Notes: generated from the sequence alone by a model not told the origin. 22,677 nt of DNA from MGBC114844 sp910585855 (GCA_965646165.1 CBFFYP010000074.1:1-22677), one strand, 5' to 3'; counted from the first letter of the stretch, positions 1-7,999 are shown. Translations and numbers: made by a program.

Positions 1-254
1 TCGAAAACCTAAGATTTTTTTCACATCCTGCTTCCATGCAGGGTGTGAAAAAAAAGGGGCGTGTTTAGCCCGGATGATAGGGAAGAGAATGTTTTATGGT
101 TAGTGAAATTCTTTCTTACACCTGTTTCATTTTGGTTGCCATGAGGGCGAATTGCGCTCCGGTCTGTCTGGTTGGAGAAAGGAAAAGGCAGAAGTTTTAG
201 AACTTCTTGCTTTTTGGAAACCGGAACAGCAGGCTGCCCACCGTTTTCGAATCT
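1..254 (+). repeat. Foldback repeat R1 (about 320-bp family, truncated by window start)
   Basis: This copy is related to R2 at 16121-16440, in opposite orientation. A near-perfect hairpin lies at about 15-53: a T-run and CACATCCTGC pair with GCAGGGTGTG and an A-run. It is followed by a conserved GGGGCGTGTTTAGCCC block and a GGGCGAATTGCGC block. The inner end (234-254) is CTGCCCACCGTTTTCGAATC, followed by the boundary GGCGTCC. The outer end lies before base 1. No plausible protein is encoded. It could be a MITE-like element or a structured RNA; the sequence alone does not decide. Confidence 0.8.
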
Positions 255-314
255 GGCGTCCTCTAAATCAAAATGTTATCCTTTTTTCAGTTTATAAGTT
301 TATCCTGAAAAGGA

Positions 315-343
315 TTGATTTCTTTTTTGTTGTATGTTAAAAT
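315..343 (+). promoter_or_regulatory. Probable promoter of the Nim-like gene
   Basis: TTGATT at 315-320 and TAAAAT at 338-343 are separated by exactly 17 bases. They lie about 65 bases upstream of the chosen start codon. This is a good sigma-A type match, placed just downstream of repeat R1. Confidence 0.55.
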
Positions 344-407
344 AAGGCGGGAATTTTATGGAGAGGATGTAAAAATAGAGAGAAAGAGAATAGAAGAGGT
401 GTTGTAT

Positions 408-863
408 ATGAGAAGAAAAGACAGAGAAAGAGATAGGGAGTTTGCTTTTATGGTTGTGGATAAATGTGAATATGCGGTTCTTTCTGTGATAGATACAGAG
501 GGAAAGCCGTATGGAGTGCCGATTAGTATTGCACGACAGGGAGAGGTTATTTATTTCCACTGTGCAAAAGAGGGAAAGAAGGCAGATGCTGTGCGAAAGC
601 ATAGAGAGGTTTGTATTTCTTGTGTGGGAGATACGAAGCGGGAGGAAGATAAGTTTACAACGAAGTATGAGTCAGCAATTCTCTTTGGAACAGCAGAGGA
701 AGTGACGCAGGAGGAGGAAAAGATAATGGCACTTCGTCTGCTGTGTGAAAGACATACTCCAACAAATATGGGAAATTTTGATAAGGCAGTGGAGCAGAGT
801 TTAGCTCGGACGGCAGTATGGAAAATTCAAATTAATGGGATCACCGGAAAGTGCAAAGAGTAA
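408..863 (+). CDS. Pyridoxamine 5'-phosphate oxidase-like flavoprotein, NimA-type
   Basis: The protein has 151 residues, the usual size of the NimA / PPOX-like split-barrel family, whose members bind FMN; some reduce 5-nitroimidazole drugs. The central PYGVPISIARQGEVIYFHCA stretch, followed by EGKKADAVRKH, is the family's flavin-barrel signature. The frame is open further upstream, to 315, but those extra 31 codons overlap the likely promoter. The ATG at 408 has an AGAAGAGGT ribosome site eight bases before it and gives a normal-length protein, so I chose it. The gene runs tail to tail with the AraC-type gene, only 11 bases apart. Drug resistance cannot be claimed from sequence; many family members have unknown housekeeping substrates. 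Confidence 0.8.
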   Translation: MRRKDRERDREFAFMVVDKCEYAVLSVIDTEGKPYGVPISIARQGEVIYFHCAKEGKKADAVRKHREVCISCVGDTKREEDKFTTKYESAILFGTAEEVTQEEEKIMALRLLCERHTPTNMGNFDKAVEQSLARTAVWKIQINGITGKCKE

Positions 864-874
864 AATATTTTGTA

Positions 875-1708
875 TTAAATAGGTAGGTTTTGTTGAGTTT
901 GTTTTCGGTATTCGCTTGGACTGATTCCTTTTTTTTGGTGGAACAGCTTGGAAAAGTAGAGAGGATCGGCGTAGCTGACAGAGTGTGCAATAATTCGAAC
1001 GGACAAATTTGTTGTTTTCAGTAAAACACATGCTTGTCGGATTCGGTAATCTAATAGATAGGATTGAATGGAAAATCCGGTGTAGGCTTTAAATAGCCGA
1101 TGAAGATAGGAGCGGTTAATACTTAGATGATCAGCAATATCTTGGATGGTAATGGGGTCGCAGTAACAGCTTTCGATGTAGTTTAGTGCTTCTTCTACAT
1201 AATCGGATTTTTTTTCGTTGATAGAAATTTGGTTATTTGGAAATTTACAGGTTAGGAGGTATAGATATTCGTACATAATACTGTTCATAATGAGATCACG
1301 GTTTTTTGGAAGCTTATTTGCTTCAAACATTTTTTCATGGCAGAGCCGAAGCGGTTCGTCTTGTCCATAGTGAAAAACGATATGTTCTAGAAGGGAAGTT
1401 CGTTCTAAATAGCCTTTTATTTTAATTCCCTGCATACCGATCCAAGTGTATGTCCATGGGGTATTTTGATCGGCCTCATAGTAGATTAGTTCGTCAGGAC
1501 AGATTAGAAAGGCATCTCCTTCTTTTAGATGGTAAATTTTTCCTCTGGCTTTGTAAATTCCAAAGCCGCTTAGGATATAGTGGATAAGATATCCTTTTCG
1601 CATAACCGGACCATAACTGTGTCCCGGAGTACAGTTTTCATATCCGCATGTGTAAATCATCGCATCGATATTTCTAGAAAAATCATTAGAAAAAATAAAA
1701 TCCTGCAT
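875..1708 (-). CDS. AraC-family transcriptional regulator
   Basis: This is a 277-residue protein of typical AraC/MsmR size. Residues of about 20-130 form a cupin-like sugar-sensing domain (YILSGFGIYKARGKIYHL, then EGDAFLICPDE). Residues of about 170-270 contain the double helix-turn-helix, including DIADHLSINRSYLHRLFKAY and the terminal GISPSEYRKQ signature. The start ATG is preceded on the minus strand by GGAG at normal spacing. It is divergent from the fused PTS permease gene at 1957, with about 250 bases between them that contain two repeats spaced 21 bp (see 1777-1803). I infer that it senses the transported sugar and activates the permease-phosphatase operon. Confidence 0.9.
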   Translation of the reverse strand: MQDFIFSNDFSRNIDAMIYTCGYENCTPGHSYGPVMRKGYLIHYILSGFGIYKARGKIYHLKEGDAFLICPDELIYYEADQNTPWTYTWIGMQGIKIKGYLERTSLLEHIVFHYGQDEPLRLCHEKMFEANKLPKNRDLIMNSIMYEYLYLLTCKFPNNQISINEKKSDYVEEALNYIESCYCDPITIQDIADHLSINRSYLHRLFKAYTGFSIQSYLLDYRIRQACVLLKTTNLSVRIIAHSVSYADPLYFSKLFHQKKGISPSEYRKQTQQNLPI

Positions 1709-1776
1709 AGTGGGTTTTCTCCTTTTTTATTGTGGATTTGTATAGAGGAAATAACGCATGGGTCATATAATAGGTT

Positions 1777-1839
1777 GTCACAATTTGCAATAGTAAGGTC
1801 ACATTTCTCCATATGTTTTTTAGTATAACAGATTATAAT
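1777..1839 (+). promoter_or_regulatory. AraC-type operator repeats and -10 box for the PTS operon
   Basis: GTCACA occurs at 1777-1782 and again at 1798-1803. These are direct repeats 21 bp apart, two helical turns, as expected for the two half-sites of an AraC-family dimer. A perfect TATAAT lies at 1834-1839. The position 17 bases upstream of it (1811-1816, ATATGT) is a poor -35 box, which fits an activator-dependent promoter. About 120 bases separate the -10 from the permease start. The rest of 1709-1956 shows nothing else convincing. Confidence 0.5.
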
Positions 1840-1956
1840 AGGAATTACAAGAGGCAAACAAAAGCCGAAGATGTTTCTTTACTGTGGCCACGGGGAAATC
1901 GAGAAACAAAAAATGAAGCAAAGAAAATTGGAGCGAAGAAAAAGGAGGCGCATGAA

Positions 1957-3939
1957 ATGGATGCGAATAAGCGGCAGAGATATGAAAAGATCGCAGTAGA
2001 ACTTACCAAACTGGTGGGAGGTAAAGAAAATATTCAGGGAGTGGCTCATTGTGCAACACGTCTTAGAATTGTATTAAGAGATAATGATTTGGCGGATTTA
2101 AAGGCAATGGAGGATGTGGATCTGGCGAAGGGAGTATTTGTAGCCGGAGATCAGGTGCAGATTATTTTTGGTGCTGGTTTAGTCAATGATGTCTATGAGG
2201 TGTTTGCCGATCACAACAATATGAAAAATATGAGTTTAAGTGATTTGAAGACGGTAGCCAATAAAAAGATGAATCCTCTTCAAAGAATTATAAAAGCATT
2301 GTCAGATGTATTTGTAGATATTATGCCGGGGATTCTTGCGGCGGCTCTTCTTACCGGGCTTTCCGGCGTGCTTGGAAATATGGAGATTGTAAAGGGAAAT
2401 GATACTTTATATGGAATTAATCGGCTGATTAATATTTCGTCAGGAGCGATTTTTGGGTTTCTTCCGCTTGCAGTTGCCTATAGTGCCTGCAAACGGTTTG
2501 GAGGAAGACCTATTTTAGGAATTGTGATGGGCTGTATTATGTTAAGCGACAGTCTTGCCAATGCATATTCGGCAGCGCAGGGAACAGTGGAGGTCACAAC
2601 TTTACATATTTTTGGACTGGGTGTGGAATTGGTAGGATTTCAGGGAGGTATTATTGTTGCACTGCTGATGGGATTTGTAACGGCAAAATTGGATCTGTTT
2701 TTTGAGAAAAAAGTACCGGAGGTGATACGGCTGTTATTGTCACCGCTGCTTACTACTTTGGTGGGAGCTTTGCTTTTATTTACCATAATCGGTCCGGTGG
2801 GACGGGGACTTTCCTCTGGAATTACCAATGCTTTGGTATGGATGACGCAAAATCTTGGAGTGATTGGATATGCAATTTTTGCTGGGCTGCAGCAGCTAGT
2901 GGTAATTACCGGACTGCATCATATTTTTGGGGCAATCGAAGCACAGCTTTTGGCAGATACCGGAAGAAATTTTTTAAATCCTTTGATGTCTGTTGCGATT
3001 ATTGCACAGGGCGGGGCAGTGCTTGGCTATCTGGTGATGCATCGAAATAGTGTGAAGACCAGAGAACTTTGTATTCCTAGTTTTGTTTCTGTACTGTTTG
3101 GAATTACAGAACCTGCATTGTTTGGAATTAATTTAAGATATCGTTTTCCGATTATTGGAGGATGTATCGGAGGAGCTTTGGGAGGAATTATTGTTTATCT
3201 AACTAATTTGGCAGCAGTTGGGTTTGGAACAACGGTACTGCCGGGAATTGCACTGGCAGATCCGGCTGGAAACGGATATATGAATTATGTAATTGCACAT
3301 ACGGCTGCGATTGCAGGCGGTTTTATTATGACAATGATTCTTGGAAAATTTATGGATAAAACTCCGGCTGAAACAGAAAGTGTGTTAGGACAGAATAGGG
3401 ATACGACAGAAGATATATTAGTAAAACAGGATTTGGCAGAAAGCAGTACAGAACAAAAGAAGGAAGATGCACCAGAAAGAGAAGAGTTTTTTGGATATGT
3501 ACAGGGTGAATTGATTGCTATGGAAGAAGTAAAGGATGAAACGTTTGCAAATAAGGTTTTAGGGGACGGTGTTGCTGTAATTCCTTCTGACGGAAAGATA
3601 TATGCTCCTGCGGACGGTACAGTTATCAGCGTATTTGATACAAAACATGCAGTTTGTTTTTGCAGTAATTATGGGACGGAAATTTTAATTCATATTGGAG
3701 TGGATACTGTAAATTTACAGGGAAAGTATTTTACAGCTCATGTAAAGGATAATGATGTGGTGAAAAAGGGTCAGCTTTTGATTGAATTTGATCGGGAGCA
3801 GATTCAAAAGGCTGGTTATGATACGGTAATTCCTATGATTTTTACAGATTTGCCGGATGAAAAACGAGTGGAAAGAGGCAAATTGGGAAAGATAGGAGTG
3901 AATCAAATAGCGGCAGTTATCTGTAAGGAAGGAAAATAA
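1957..3939 (+). CDS. PTS permease EIIBCA, sucrose/trehalose class
   Basis: This 660-residue fused permease takes up a sugar and phosphorylates it. The order is EIIB (residues 1-90, phospho-Cys32 in VAHCATRLR), a multi-span EIIC domain (about 105-475, with TGLHHIFGAIEAQLLADTG and GITEPALFGINLRYRFP) and a Crr-type EIIA (about 510-660, ILIHIGVDTV with the phospho-His). The IEAQLLADTG stretch and the ITEPALFGINLRYR motif are characteristic of sucrose/trehalose-type transporters. The ATG at 1957 has an AAAGGAGG site eight bases upstream; the frame extends to 1813, but those residues show no homology to the family and cover the promoter. No glycosidase gene follows, only a HAD phosphatase 25 bases downstream, so the substrate remains open. 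Confidence 0.92.
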   Translation: MDANKRQRYEKIAVELTKLVGGKENIQGVAHCATRLRIVLRDNDLADLKAMEDVDLAKGVFVAGDQVQIIFGAGLVNDVYEVFADHNNMKNMSLSDLKTVANKKMNPLQRIIKALSDVFVDIMPGILAAALLTGLSGVLGNMEIVKGNDTLYGINRLINISSGAIFGFLPLAVAYSACKRFGGRPILGIVMGCIMLSDSLANAYSAAQGTVEVTTLHIFGLGVELVGFQGGIIVALLMGFVTAKLDLFFEKKVPEVIRLLLSPLLTTLVGALLLFTIIGPVGRGLSSGITNALVWMTQNLGVIGYAIFAGLQQLVVITGLHHIFGAIEAQLLADTGRNFLNPLMSVAIIAQGGAVLGYLVMHRNSVKTRELCIPSFVSVLFGITEPALFGINLRYRFPIIGGCIGGALGGIIVYLTNLAAVGFGTTVLPGIALADPAGNGYMNYVIAHTAAIAGGFIMTMILGKFMDKTPAETESVLGQNRDTTEDILVKQDLAESSTEQKKEDAPEREEFFGYVQGELIAMEEVKDETFANKVLGDGVAVIPSDGKIYAPADGTVISVFDTKHAVCFCSNYGTEILIHIGVDTVNLQGKYFTAHVKDNDVVKKGQLLIEFDREQIQKAGYDTVIPMIFTDLPDEKRVERGKLGKIGVNQIAAVICKEGK

Positions 3940-3964
3940 AGAAAATGGAAACTGAGGAAAAGAT

Positions 3965-4798
3965 ATGGATAGAAAACTGATTTTTTTGGATATTGACGGG
4001 ACTTTGGTTGCTGCTATGGCAAAACCGTCTTTGCTTGTGACAGAAGCGGTATGCCGGGCAAGGGAGAATGGGCATAAAGTGTTTTTGTGTACTGGGCGGA
4101 ATATGCCGATTATTGGAAAGGATATTTTGGATGTTGGATTTGACGGTGTGATAGCAAGTGCCGGGAGTCATATAGAAGTAGAAGGAAATGTGATTTTTGA
4201 CCATTTGTTGTCGGAAGGAGTGATACAGGAGTGTTTGTCTGTATTTCATGATCATGGTATTTTTTGCAGAATTGAAAGCCCGGAGGGGATTTTTACAGAT
4301 CCTCAAATGGAGGAGTTTTTAAGGACAGCTAAACCAAATCCAGAAAATTCGGAGTTGATTCGGATGCAGAAAGAGATTGAGGCGGGGATTCCGATTTTGC
4401 CTTATAAGAGTTATCCTCATAGAGGGGCGTATAAGATTTGTTTTACCAGTACCACTTTAGAAGCAGTAGAAAAGACAAAGGAATTTCTTTCTGATCGGTT
4501 TGGTTTTGTGGTGCATCCTTATGGCGATAGTACGCATTGTTTTAATGGAGAAATTATTTTTCGGGGTGTGGATAAGGGAAAAGGGATGGAGATAGTTTGT
4601 CGGTATTGTAAGGCTGACCTTCAGGATACGATTGCTTTTGGAGATAGTATGAATGATTATGAAATGATGGATCGTGCCGGGATTAGTGTGGCTATGGGAA
4701 ATGCCTGCTCTAAATTGAAAAAGATGGCAGATATGGTGTGTGAGAGTGTTTGGGAGGATGGGGTTTATTATGGATTTCAGAGGATGGGGTTGATTTAA
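3965..4798 (+). CDS. Cof-type HAD-IIB sugar phosphatase
   Basis: This 277-residue protein is full length for the Cof/YidA family of Mg-dependent phosphatases. Motif I is FLDIDGTLV near residue 7-15 (nucleophile Asp, then the general acid Asp). Motif II is the Thr in CTGRN near residue 42. Motif IV is GDSMNDYEMM near residue 227, with the type-II cap domain between. The gene starts 25 bases after the PTS permease stop, with a GAGGAAAAG ribosome site, and so sits in the same operon. In this context it probably dephosphorylates the imported sugar phosphate or controls its build-up; this is inference. Confidence 0.9.
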   Translation: MDRKLIFLDIDGTLVAAMAKPSLLVTEAVCRARENGHKVFLCTGRNMPIIGKDILDVGFDGVIASAGSHIEVEGNVIFDHLLSEGVIQECLSVFHDHGIFCRIESPEGIFTDPQMEEFLRTAKPNPENSELIRMQKEIEAGIPILPYKSYPHRGAYKICFTSTTLEAVEKTKEFLSDRFGFVVHPYGDSTHCFNGEIIFRGVDKGKGMEIVCRYCKADLQDTIAFGDSMNDYEMMDRAGISVAMGNACSKLKKMADMVCESVWEDGVYYGFQRMGLI

Positions 4799-4816
4799 GG
4801 GGGGGAAACTGAACTT

Positions 4817-4883
4817 GGGAGGGGGACGCTGAACTTGGAAGGAAGGTCTATTCCGGGCTTCCTTCCGCTTTCGGCGTCCTCCC
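4817..4883. repeat. GGACGC-bounded hairpin element
   Basis: A long imperfect stem: GGGAGGGGGACGC (4817-4829) pairs with GCGTCCTCCC (4874-4883), and GGAAGGAAG pairs with CTTCCTTCC around the loop GTCTATTCCGGG. CTGAACTTGG occurs twice, at 4809 and 4829. Lying just after the HAD stop, it could end that transcript, but there is no T-run. The loop motif recurs in the hairpin at 21495-21552. Confidence 0.65.
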
Positions 4884-5016
4884 TTCGACTTAAAAAATAT
4901 AGATGTCCATTGCAGTGCTGAGGGAAGATAGTGGATTGGAAAAGTAGGAAGTTTATTGGGAGTTTGTGAATAGGACGGGTTTCTTGTGGCATAGGATAGT
5001 GAAAAAAGGAAATTTT

Positions 5017-5177
5017 ATGCAGAGGGAATGTTATTGTGCAGCGGTATATTTGCGGTTGTCTAGAGAAGATGCTAGGGGGAATGTTTTAGGGAGTAATAGT
5101 ATTGGTTCACAGAGGGATTTGATTGATTCGTTTGTAAGAAAACAGGATGATATAGAAATTTATGATGACTATATTGA
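5017..5177 (+). pseudogene. Serine recombinase 1, 5' part (split gene; catalytic Ser)
   Basis: This codes for residues 1-53 of a large serine recombinase. It begins MQRECYCAAVYLRLSRED, with Ser15 as the expected nucleophile, then GSNSIGSQRDLIDSFV and DDIEIYDDYI. The ATG at 5017 has an AAAAGGA site six bases upstream. The frame runs only seven more bases into the inserted cassette before a stop at 5182-5184. Joined at the GA dinucleotide (5176-5177 with 10254-10255) to the remainder at 10256-11627, it gives a 1,533-nt frame, exactly 511 codons including stop, with a perfect YIDDGYSG junction. The gene is therefore interrupted rather than decayed. Confidence 0.93.
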
Positions 5178-5202
5178 AAAGTAATTTGTTTATTTGATAC
5201 AA
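5150..5202 (+). other. attL-like site of cassette 1 (GA core at 5176-5177)
   Basis: The left half is recombinase-gene sequence (attB half). The right half, 5178-5202, is a 25-base arm ending in TTTGATACAA (5193-5202). The same 25-base arm in inverted form lies at 10229-10253. The two arms are identical in 18 of the outer 22 positions, GTAA...TTTGATACAA. The recombinase frame and the cassette meet exactly at GA. Confidence 0.82.
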
Positions 5203-5291
5203 GATTAGGATGGAGCTATAATGGGAAAATTTGTTTTGATGTTGTAAATTTTCCATAATTACTAGGATAGAAAATTATAACTTTTGACATA

Positions 5292-5320
5292 TTGACATTT
5301 TTGTTAAAAATTTGTATAAT
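5292..5320 (+). promoter_or_regulatory. Consensus promoter of the cassette 1 operon
   Basis: TTGACA (5292-5297) and TATAAT (5315-5320) match the sigma-A consensus perfectly with a 17-base spacer. It lies about 20 bases upstream of the antiterminator target and terminator, so expression would be set by termination control rather than initiation. Confidence 0.85.
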
Positions 5321-5340
5321 TAAGTACAAATAAATGACAA

Positions 5341-5407
5341 CGTGTTACTGTTCAATCAGGCATAAGTTCTATAGTAGATAACTACTTTAGAGTTTATGCC
5401 TTTTTTG
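5341..5407 (+). terminator. RAT antiterminator site overlapping an intrinsic terminator
   Basis: GTGTTACTG and CAGGCATAAG (5342-5366) resemble the ribonucleic antiterminator (RAT) bound by the BglG/LicT/SacT family. It overlaps a terminator: GGCATAA (5359-5365) pairs with TTATGCC (5394-5400), with inner TAGTAG/CTACT pairing, followed by a T-run at 5401-5406. The next gene encodes a LicT-like protein, giving the classical autoregulated arrangement: with phosphorylated sugar flux the protein binds the RAT, blocks the terminator and allows the operon to be read. Confidence 0.82.
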
Positions 5408-5429
5408 TTTGTGTATGGGGGGATCAGAT

Positions 5430-6245
5430 TTGCGTTCTACAAAAATTTTTAATAATAGTGCAGTCGCTGTGATTACTCCCGATGGTCGAGAAGCGATTGT
5501 GCTGGGAAATGGAATCGGTTTTTGCAAGCGTCCCGGAGATGAAATTGATGATAGTAAGATTCAGAAAGTTTATTATGTACAGGACGAAATGCAGATAAAG
5601 TTTCAGCAGATGCTGAAAGATGTCCAGTCTTGTGTAATGGATGCAGCGGAGCGGATTATTGCTATGGCGGAGGAAAATGGCTGTTCTATGAGCAGTCAGG
5701 CAACAATCTCCCTGATTGATCATATCAGTTTTGCTATTGAGCGCCAGAGCAGTGGTCTATTTCTTCCTAATCTGCTGCTCAATGAAACAAAGATGCTCTA
5801 TCCAAAGGAGTATGGTTTAGGCTGTCAGTCTCTTTCGATTATTCAGGAGTGCTGCGATGTGATCTTGCCGGAGGATGAGGCGGGATATATTGCTATGCAT
5901 ATTATTTCTATTTCTGTAGATCAAAACGCTGCTTATGATGTGCTGAAGTTTGTTAAGGCTGCTTTAGATATTATTAAAAAAACGTATGCTGTTATGCTGG
6001 ATGATGAAAGCATTGATGCTATGCGTTTGATTACTCATTTAAAATTTTTGGCACAGCGTATGTTTCAGGATCATAGCTGGGAGGATACGGACATGGGAGG
6101 CATGTATGAGATGCTGCTCAGCCGCCACCCTCAGAACCGACTTTGTTTGGAACGTTTAGATGTGTATTGTCGGAAGTCGTTTGGCTGTGTATTGAACCTT
6201 CAGGAGAAGTTTTATTTATTGGTTCATCTGACCAAGATTGTCTGA
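5430..6245 (+). CDS. LicT/BglG-family transcription antiterminator with two PRDs
   Basis: This RNA-binding antiterminator probably controls the cassette 1 PTS operon. The N-terminal CAT RNA-binding domain covers about residues 1-55 (KIFNNSAVAVI, IVLGNGIGFCKRPGDEID). PRD1 follows with histidines in LIDHISFAIER and YIAMHI. PRD2 has histidines in LITHLKFLAQRM and YLLVHLTKIV; these are the PTS phosphorylation targets. At about 271 residues it is the usual family length. The first codon is uncertain. TTG at 5430 has GGGGGGA seven bases upstream and yields the standard N-terminus. The ATG at 5415 sits directly on the terminator T-run without a ribosome site. The RAT/terminator immediately upstream supports autoregulation. 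Confidence 0.9.
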   Translation: MRSTKIFNNSAVAVITPDGREAIVLGNGIGFCKRPGDEIDDSKIQKVYYVQDEMQIKFQQMLKDVQSCVMDAAERIIAMAEENGCSMSSQATISLIDHISFAIERQSSGLFLPNLLLNETKMLYPKEYGLGCQSLSIIQECCDVILPEDEAGYIAMHIISISVDQNAAYDVLKFVKAALDIIKKTYAVMLDDESIDAMRLITHLKFLAQRMFQDHSWEDTDMGGMYEMLLSRHPQNRLCLERLDVYCRKSFGCVLNLQEKFYLLVHLTKIV

Positions 6246-6326
6246 TGATGTTTGAGAAACAGTTTCACGGTGTGCCGTGTTAAATATAAAAATGTACTAT
6301 ATTAAAAAGCGGAAGGAGAAATGAAA

Positions 6327-7952
6327 ATGAAGGAAAAAATCATGGGAAATCTGGAGAAATTCGCTAAAGCTATGGTGCAGCCTTTGATGTATATGTCTGC
6401 AGCGGGTATTCTGATTGCTATCAGTGTACTTATTACAAATAATACGATCAAAGGTGCGCTGCCTTTTCTTCAGTGGGGACCGATTCAGGGGTTAGGACAA
6501 ACACTTTATAATGCTGTTATGGGCATTATCAACAATCTCAGTGTAATTTTTGTCATTGGTCTTCCTGCTGCATTGGCCAAGAACGAGAAACATAAGGCTG
6601 CAATTATTGGCTTTATGACATATTTGATGTATTTGTTCAGCTCAAATACGTTGTTGACTCTCACTGGAAAACTGGCAGAACCGCAGCCTATGCTGGGACT
6701 TTTTGGAACTGGACAAACCCAGATTTTAGGTATCCAGTGTGTGGATATGAGTGTATTTGGCGGAATTATCTTGGGCTGTATTGTGGGTTGGGTTTTTAAT
6801 AAAACCTTTGAAAAGAGATTTAAGGGTGCTATGCAAATCTATTCTGGAGCAAATTTCTCTTTTATGTGTTTGGTACTGATATCTATCGTTTTTGCTTTGG
6901 TTACGAATACGGTATGGCCTGTGGTTCAGGGAGGGATTAGTGCTTTGGGCAGTGTAATTAAAAACAGTGGTGCTCTTGGTCTGTTTCTCTATGGATTTTT
7001 GGAGCGGTTTTTGCTGCCTACTGGTCTTCATCATCTGGTCTACACACCTTTCCAGTTTTCGGATCTGGGGGGTACGATTCAGGCGGGTGAGAACGTGATT
7101 GCTGGAGCTTATCCTATTGTTATGGCAGAAATGAATATGCCGGTGGAGCGTTTTTCAGACAGTATTTATTATATGGCAATCGGATTTACCAAGATGTTTG
7201 GTTACATAGGAATAGGCGGAGCATTTATTTATACTGCTTATCCTGAGAATCGAAAGAAGATTATCTCTACTATAGTGCCTCTGGTTGTCACTGCTAGTAT
7301 TGCCGGTATTACCGAGCCGCTTGATTTTATGTTTATTTTTGCTGCTCCTTTGCTGTACTTCCTTCATGCCTGCATTGCAGGAGCGTTTATAGCGCTGCTG
7401 AAATTGTTTGGTGTCGTGGCTCTTTGGAACGGCAACTTGCTGACTACTATTGTTACTAATATTGCCAATGCAGAGAAGGGCAACCGTGTTCCTTTGATGT
7501 TTGTAATGGGAATTCTTCAGGCTTTGGTATATTTTGTGGTATTTACTGTTCTTATTAAGAAGTTTAATTATCATACTCCCGGTCGTGAGGGAGAACCTGC
7601 TTCTGCCGGGATAGCTGCGAAGGCTTCTGTGTCAAATGCTTCTGCTGCAAAGACTCCTGTTGCAAAGGCTGCAGCACAGGCAGTGCCTGCTGGAGCGATT
7701 GCCCTAGAGGGCGGCGGTACGGCACTGGATATTATTCAGGGATTGGGCGGCAAGGCAAATATCAATACCGTGGAAAATTGTATTACTCGTCTGCGGGTCA
7801 ATTTAAAAGATCCTTCTCTTATCAATGAAGCGCTGATTAACCGTACAGAGAATCGAGGGATTGTTAAAAAGAAAAATGATATTCAGATTATCTATGGGCT
7901 TCAGGTAGCAGATGTACGCCGTGCTGTAGATGAACAGTTGTCAAAACTTTAA
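6327..7952 (+). CDS. PTS alpha-glucoside permease EIICB (MalP/GlvC/AglA-like)
   Basis: This is a membrane permease of about 540 residues in EIIC-EIIB order. The EIIC part (residues 1 to about 420) starts GNLEKFAKAMVQPLMYM and contains FLLPTGLHHLVYTPFQF and ITEPLDFMFIFAAPLLYF, typical of the glucose/maltose superfamily. A low-complexity Ala/Pro/Lys linker (about 425-460) leads to EIIB, with phospho-Cys in VENCITRLRVNL. AGGAG at 6314-6318 lies two bases from the ATG at 6321 but eight from the ATG at 6327, so 6327 is preferred; the difference is two residues. The neighbouring GH4 enzyme makes an alpha-glucoside (maltose, isomaltose or sucrose-isomer type) the likely substrate. EIIA is encoded separately at 9387. 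Confidence 0.92.
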   Translation: MKEKIMGNLEKFAKAMVQPLMYMSAAGILIAISVLITNNTIKGALPFLQWGPIQGLGQTLYNAVMGIINNLSVIFVIGLPAALAKNEKHKAAIIGFMTYLMYLFSSNTLLTLTGKLAEPQPMLGLFGTGQTQILGIQCVDMSVFGGIILGCIVGWVFNKTFEKRFKGAMQIYSGANFSFMCLVLISIVFALVTNTVWPVVQGGISALGSVIKNSGALGLFLYGFLERFLLPTGLHHLVYTPFQFSDLGGTIQAGENVIAGAYPIVMAEMNMPVERFSDSIYYMAIGFTKMFGYIGIGGAFIYTAYPENRKKIISTIVPLVVTASIAGITEPLDFMFIFAAPLLYFLHACIAGAFIALLKLFGVVALWNGNLLTTIVTNIANAEKGNRVPLMFVMGILQALVYFVVFTVLIKKFNYHTPGREGEPASAGIAAKASVSNASAAKTPVAKAAAQAVPAGAIALEGGGTALDIIQGLGGKANINTVENCITRLRVNLKDPSLINEALINRTENRGIVKKKNDIQIIYGLQVADVRRAVDEQLSKL

Positions 7953-7999
7953 AATATGGATTAAAAATAACAATAATTTAAAGAAAGGAAGTATAAATT

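Noticed and set aside
1813..1956. N-terminal extension of the fused PTS permease
   Set aside because: No family similarity, overlap with the -10 region, and a strong ribosome site before the ATG at 1957.
4900..4960. ATTGCAGTGCTG (IAVL) upstream of recombinase 1 as the missing left protease junction
   Set aside because: Joining it to 14677 does not restore the DTG codons or the reading frame, a stop lies just upstream, and the arm motifs are not symmetric about a common dinucleotide.
5218..5257. ATGGGAAAATTT / AAATTTTCCAT inverted repeat as a terminator
   Set aside because: AT-rich, mispaired by one base and without a following T-run; too weak to call.
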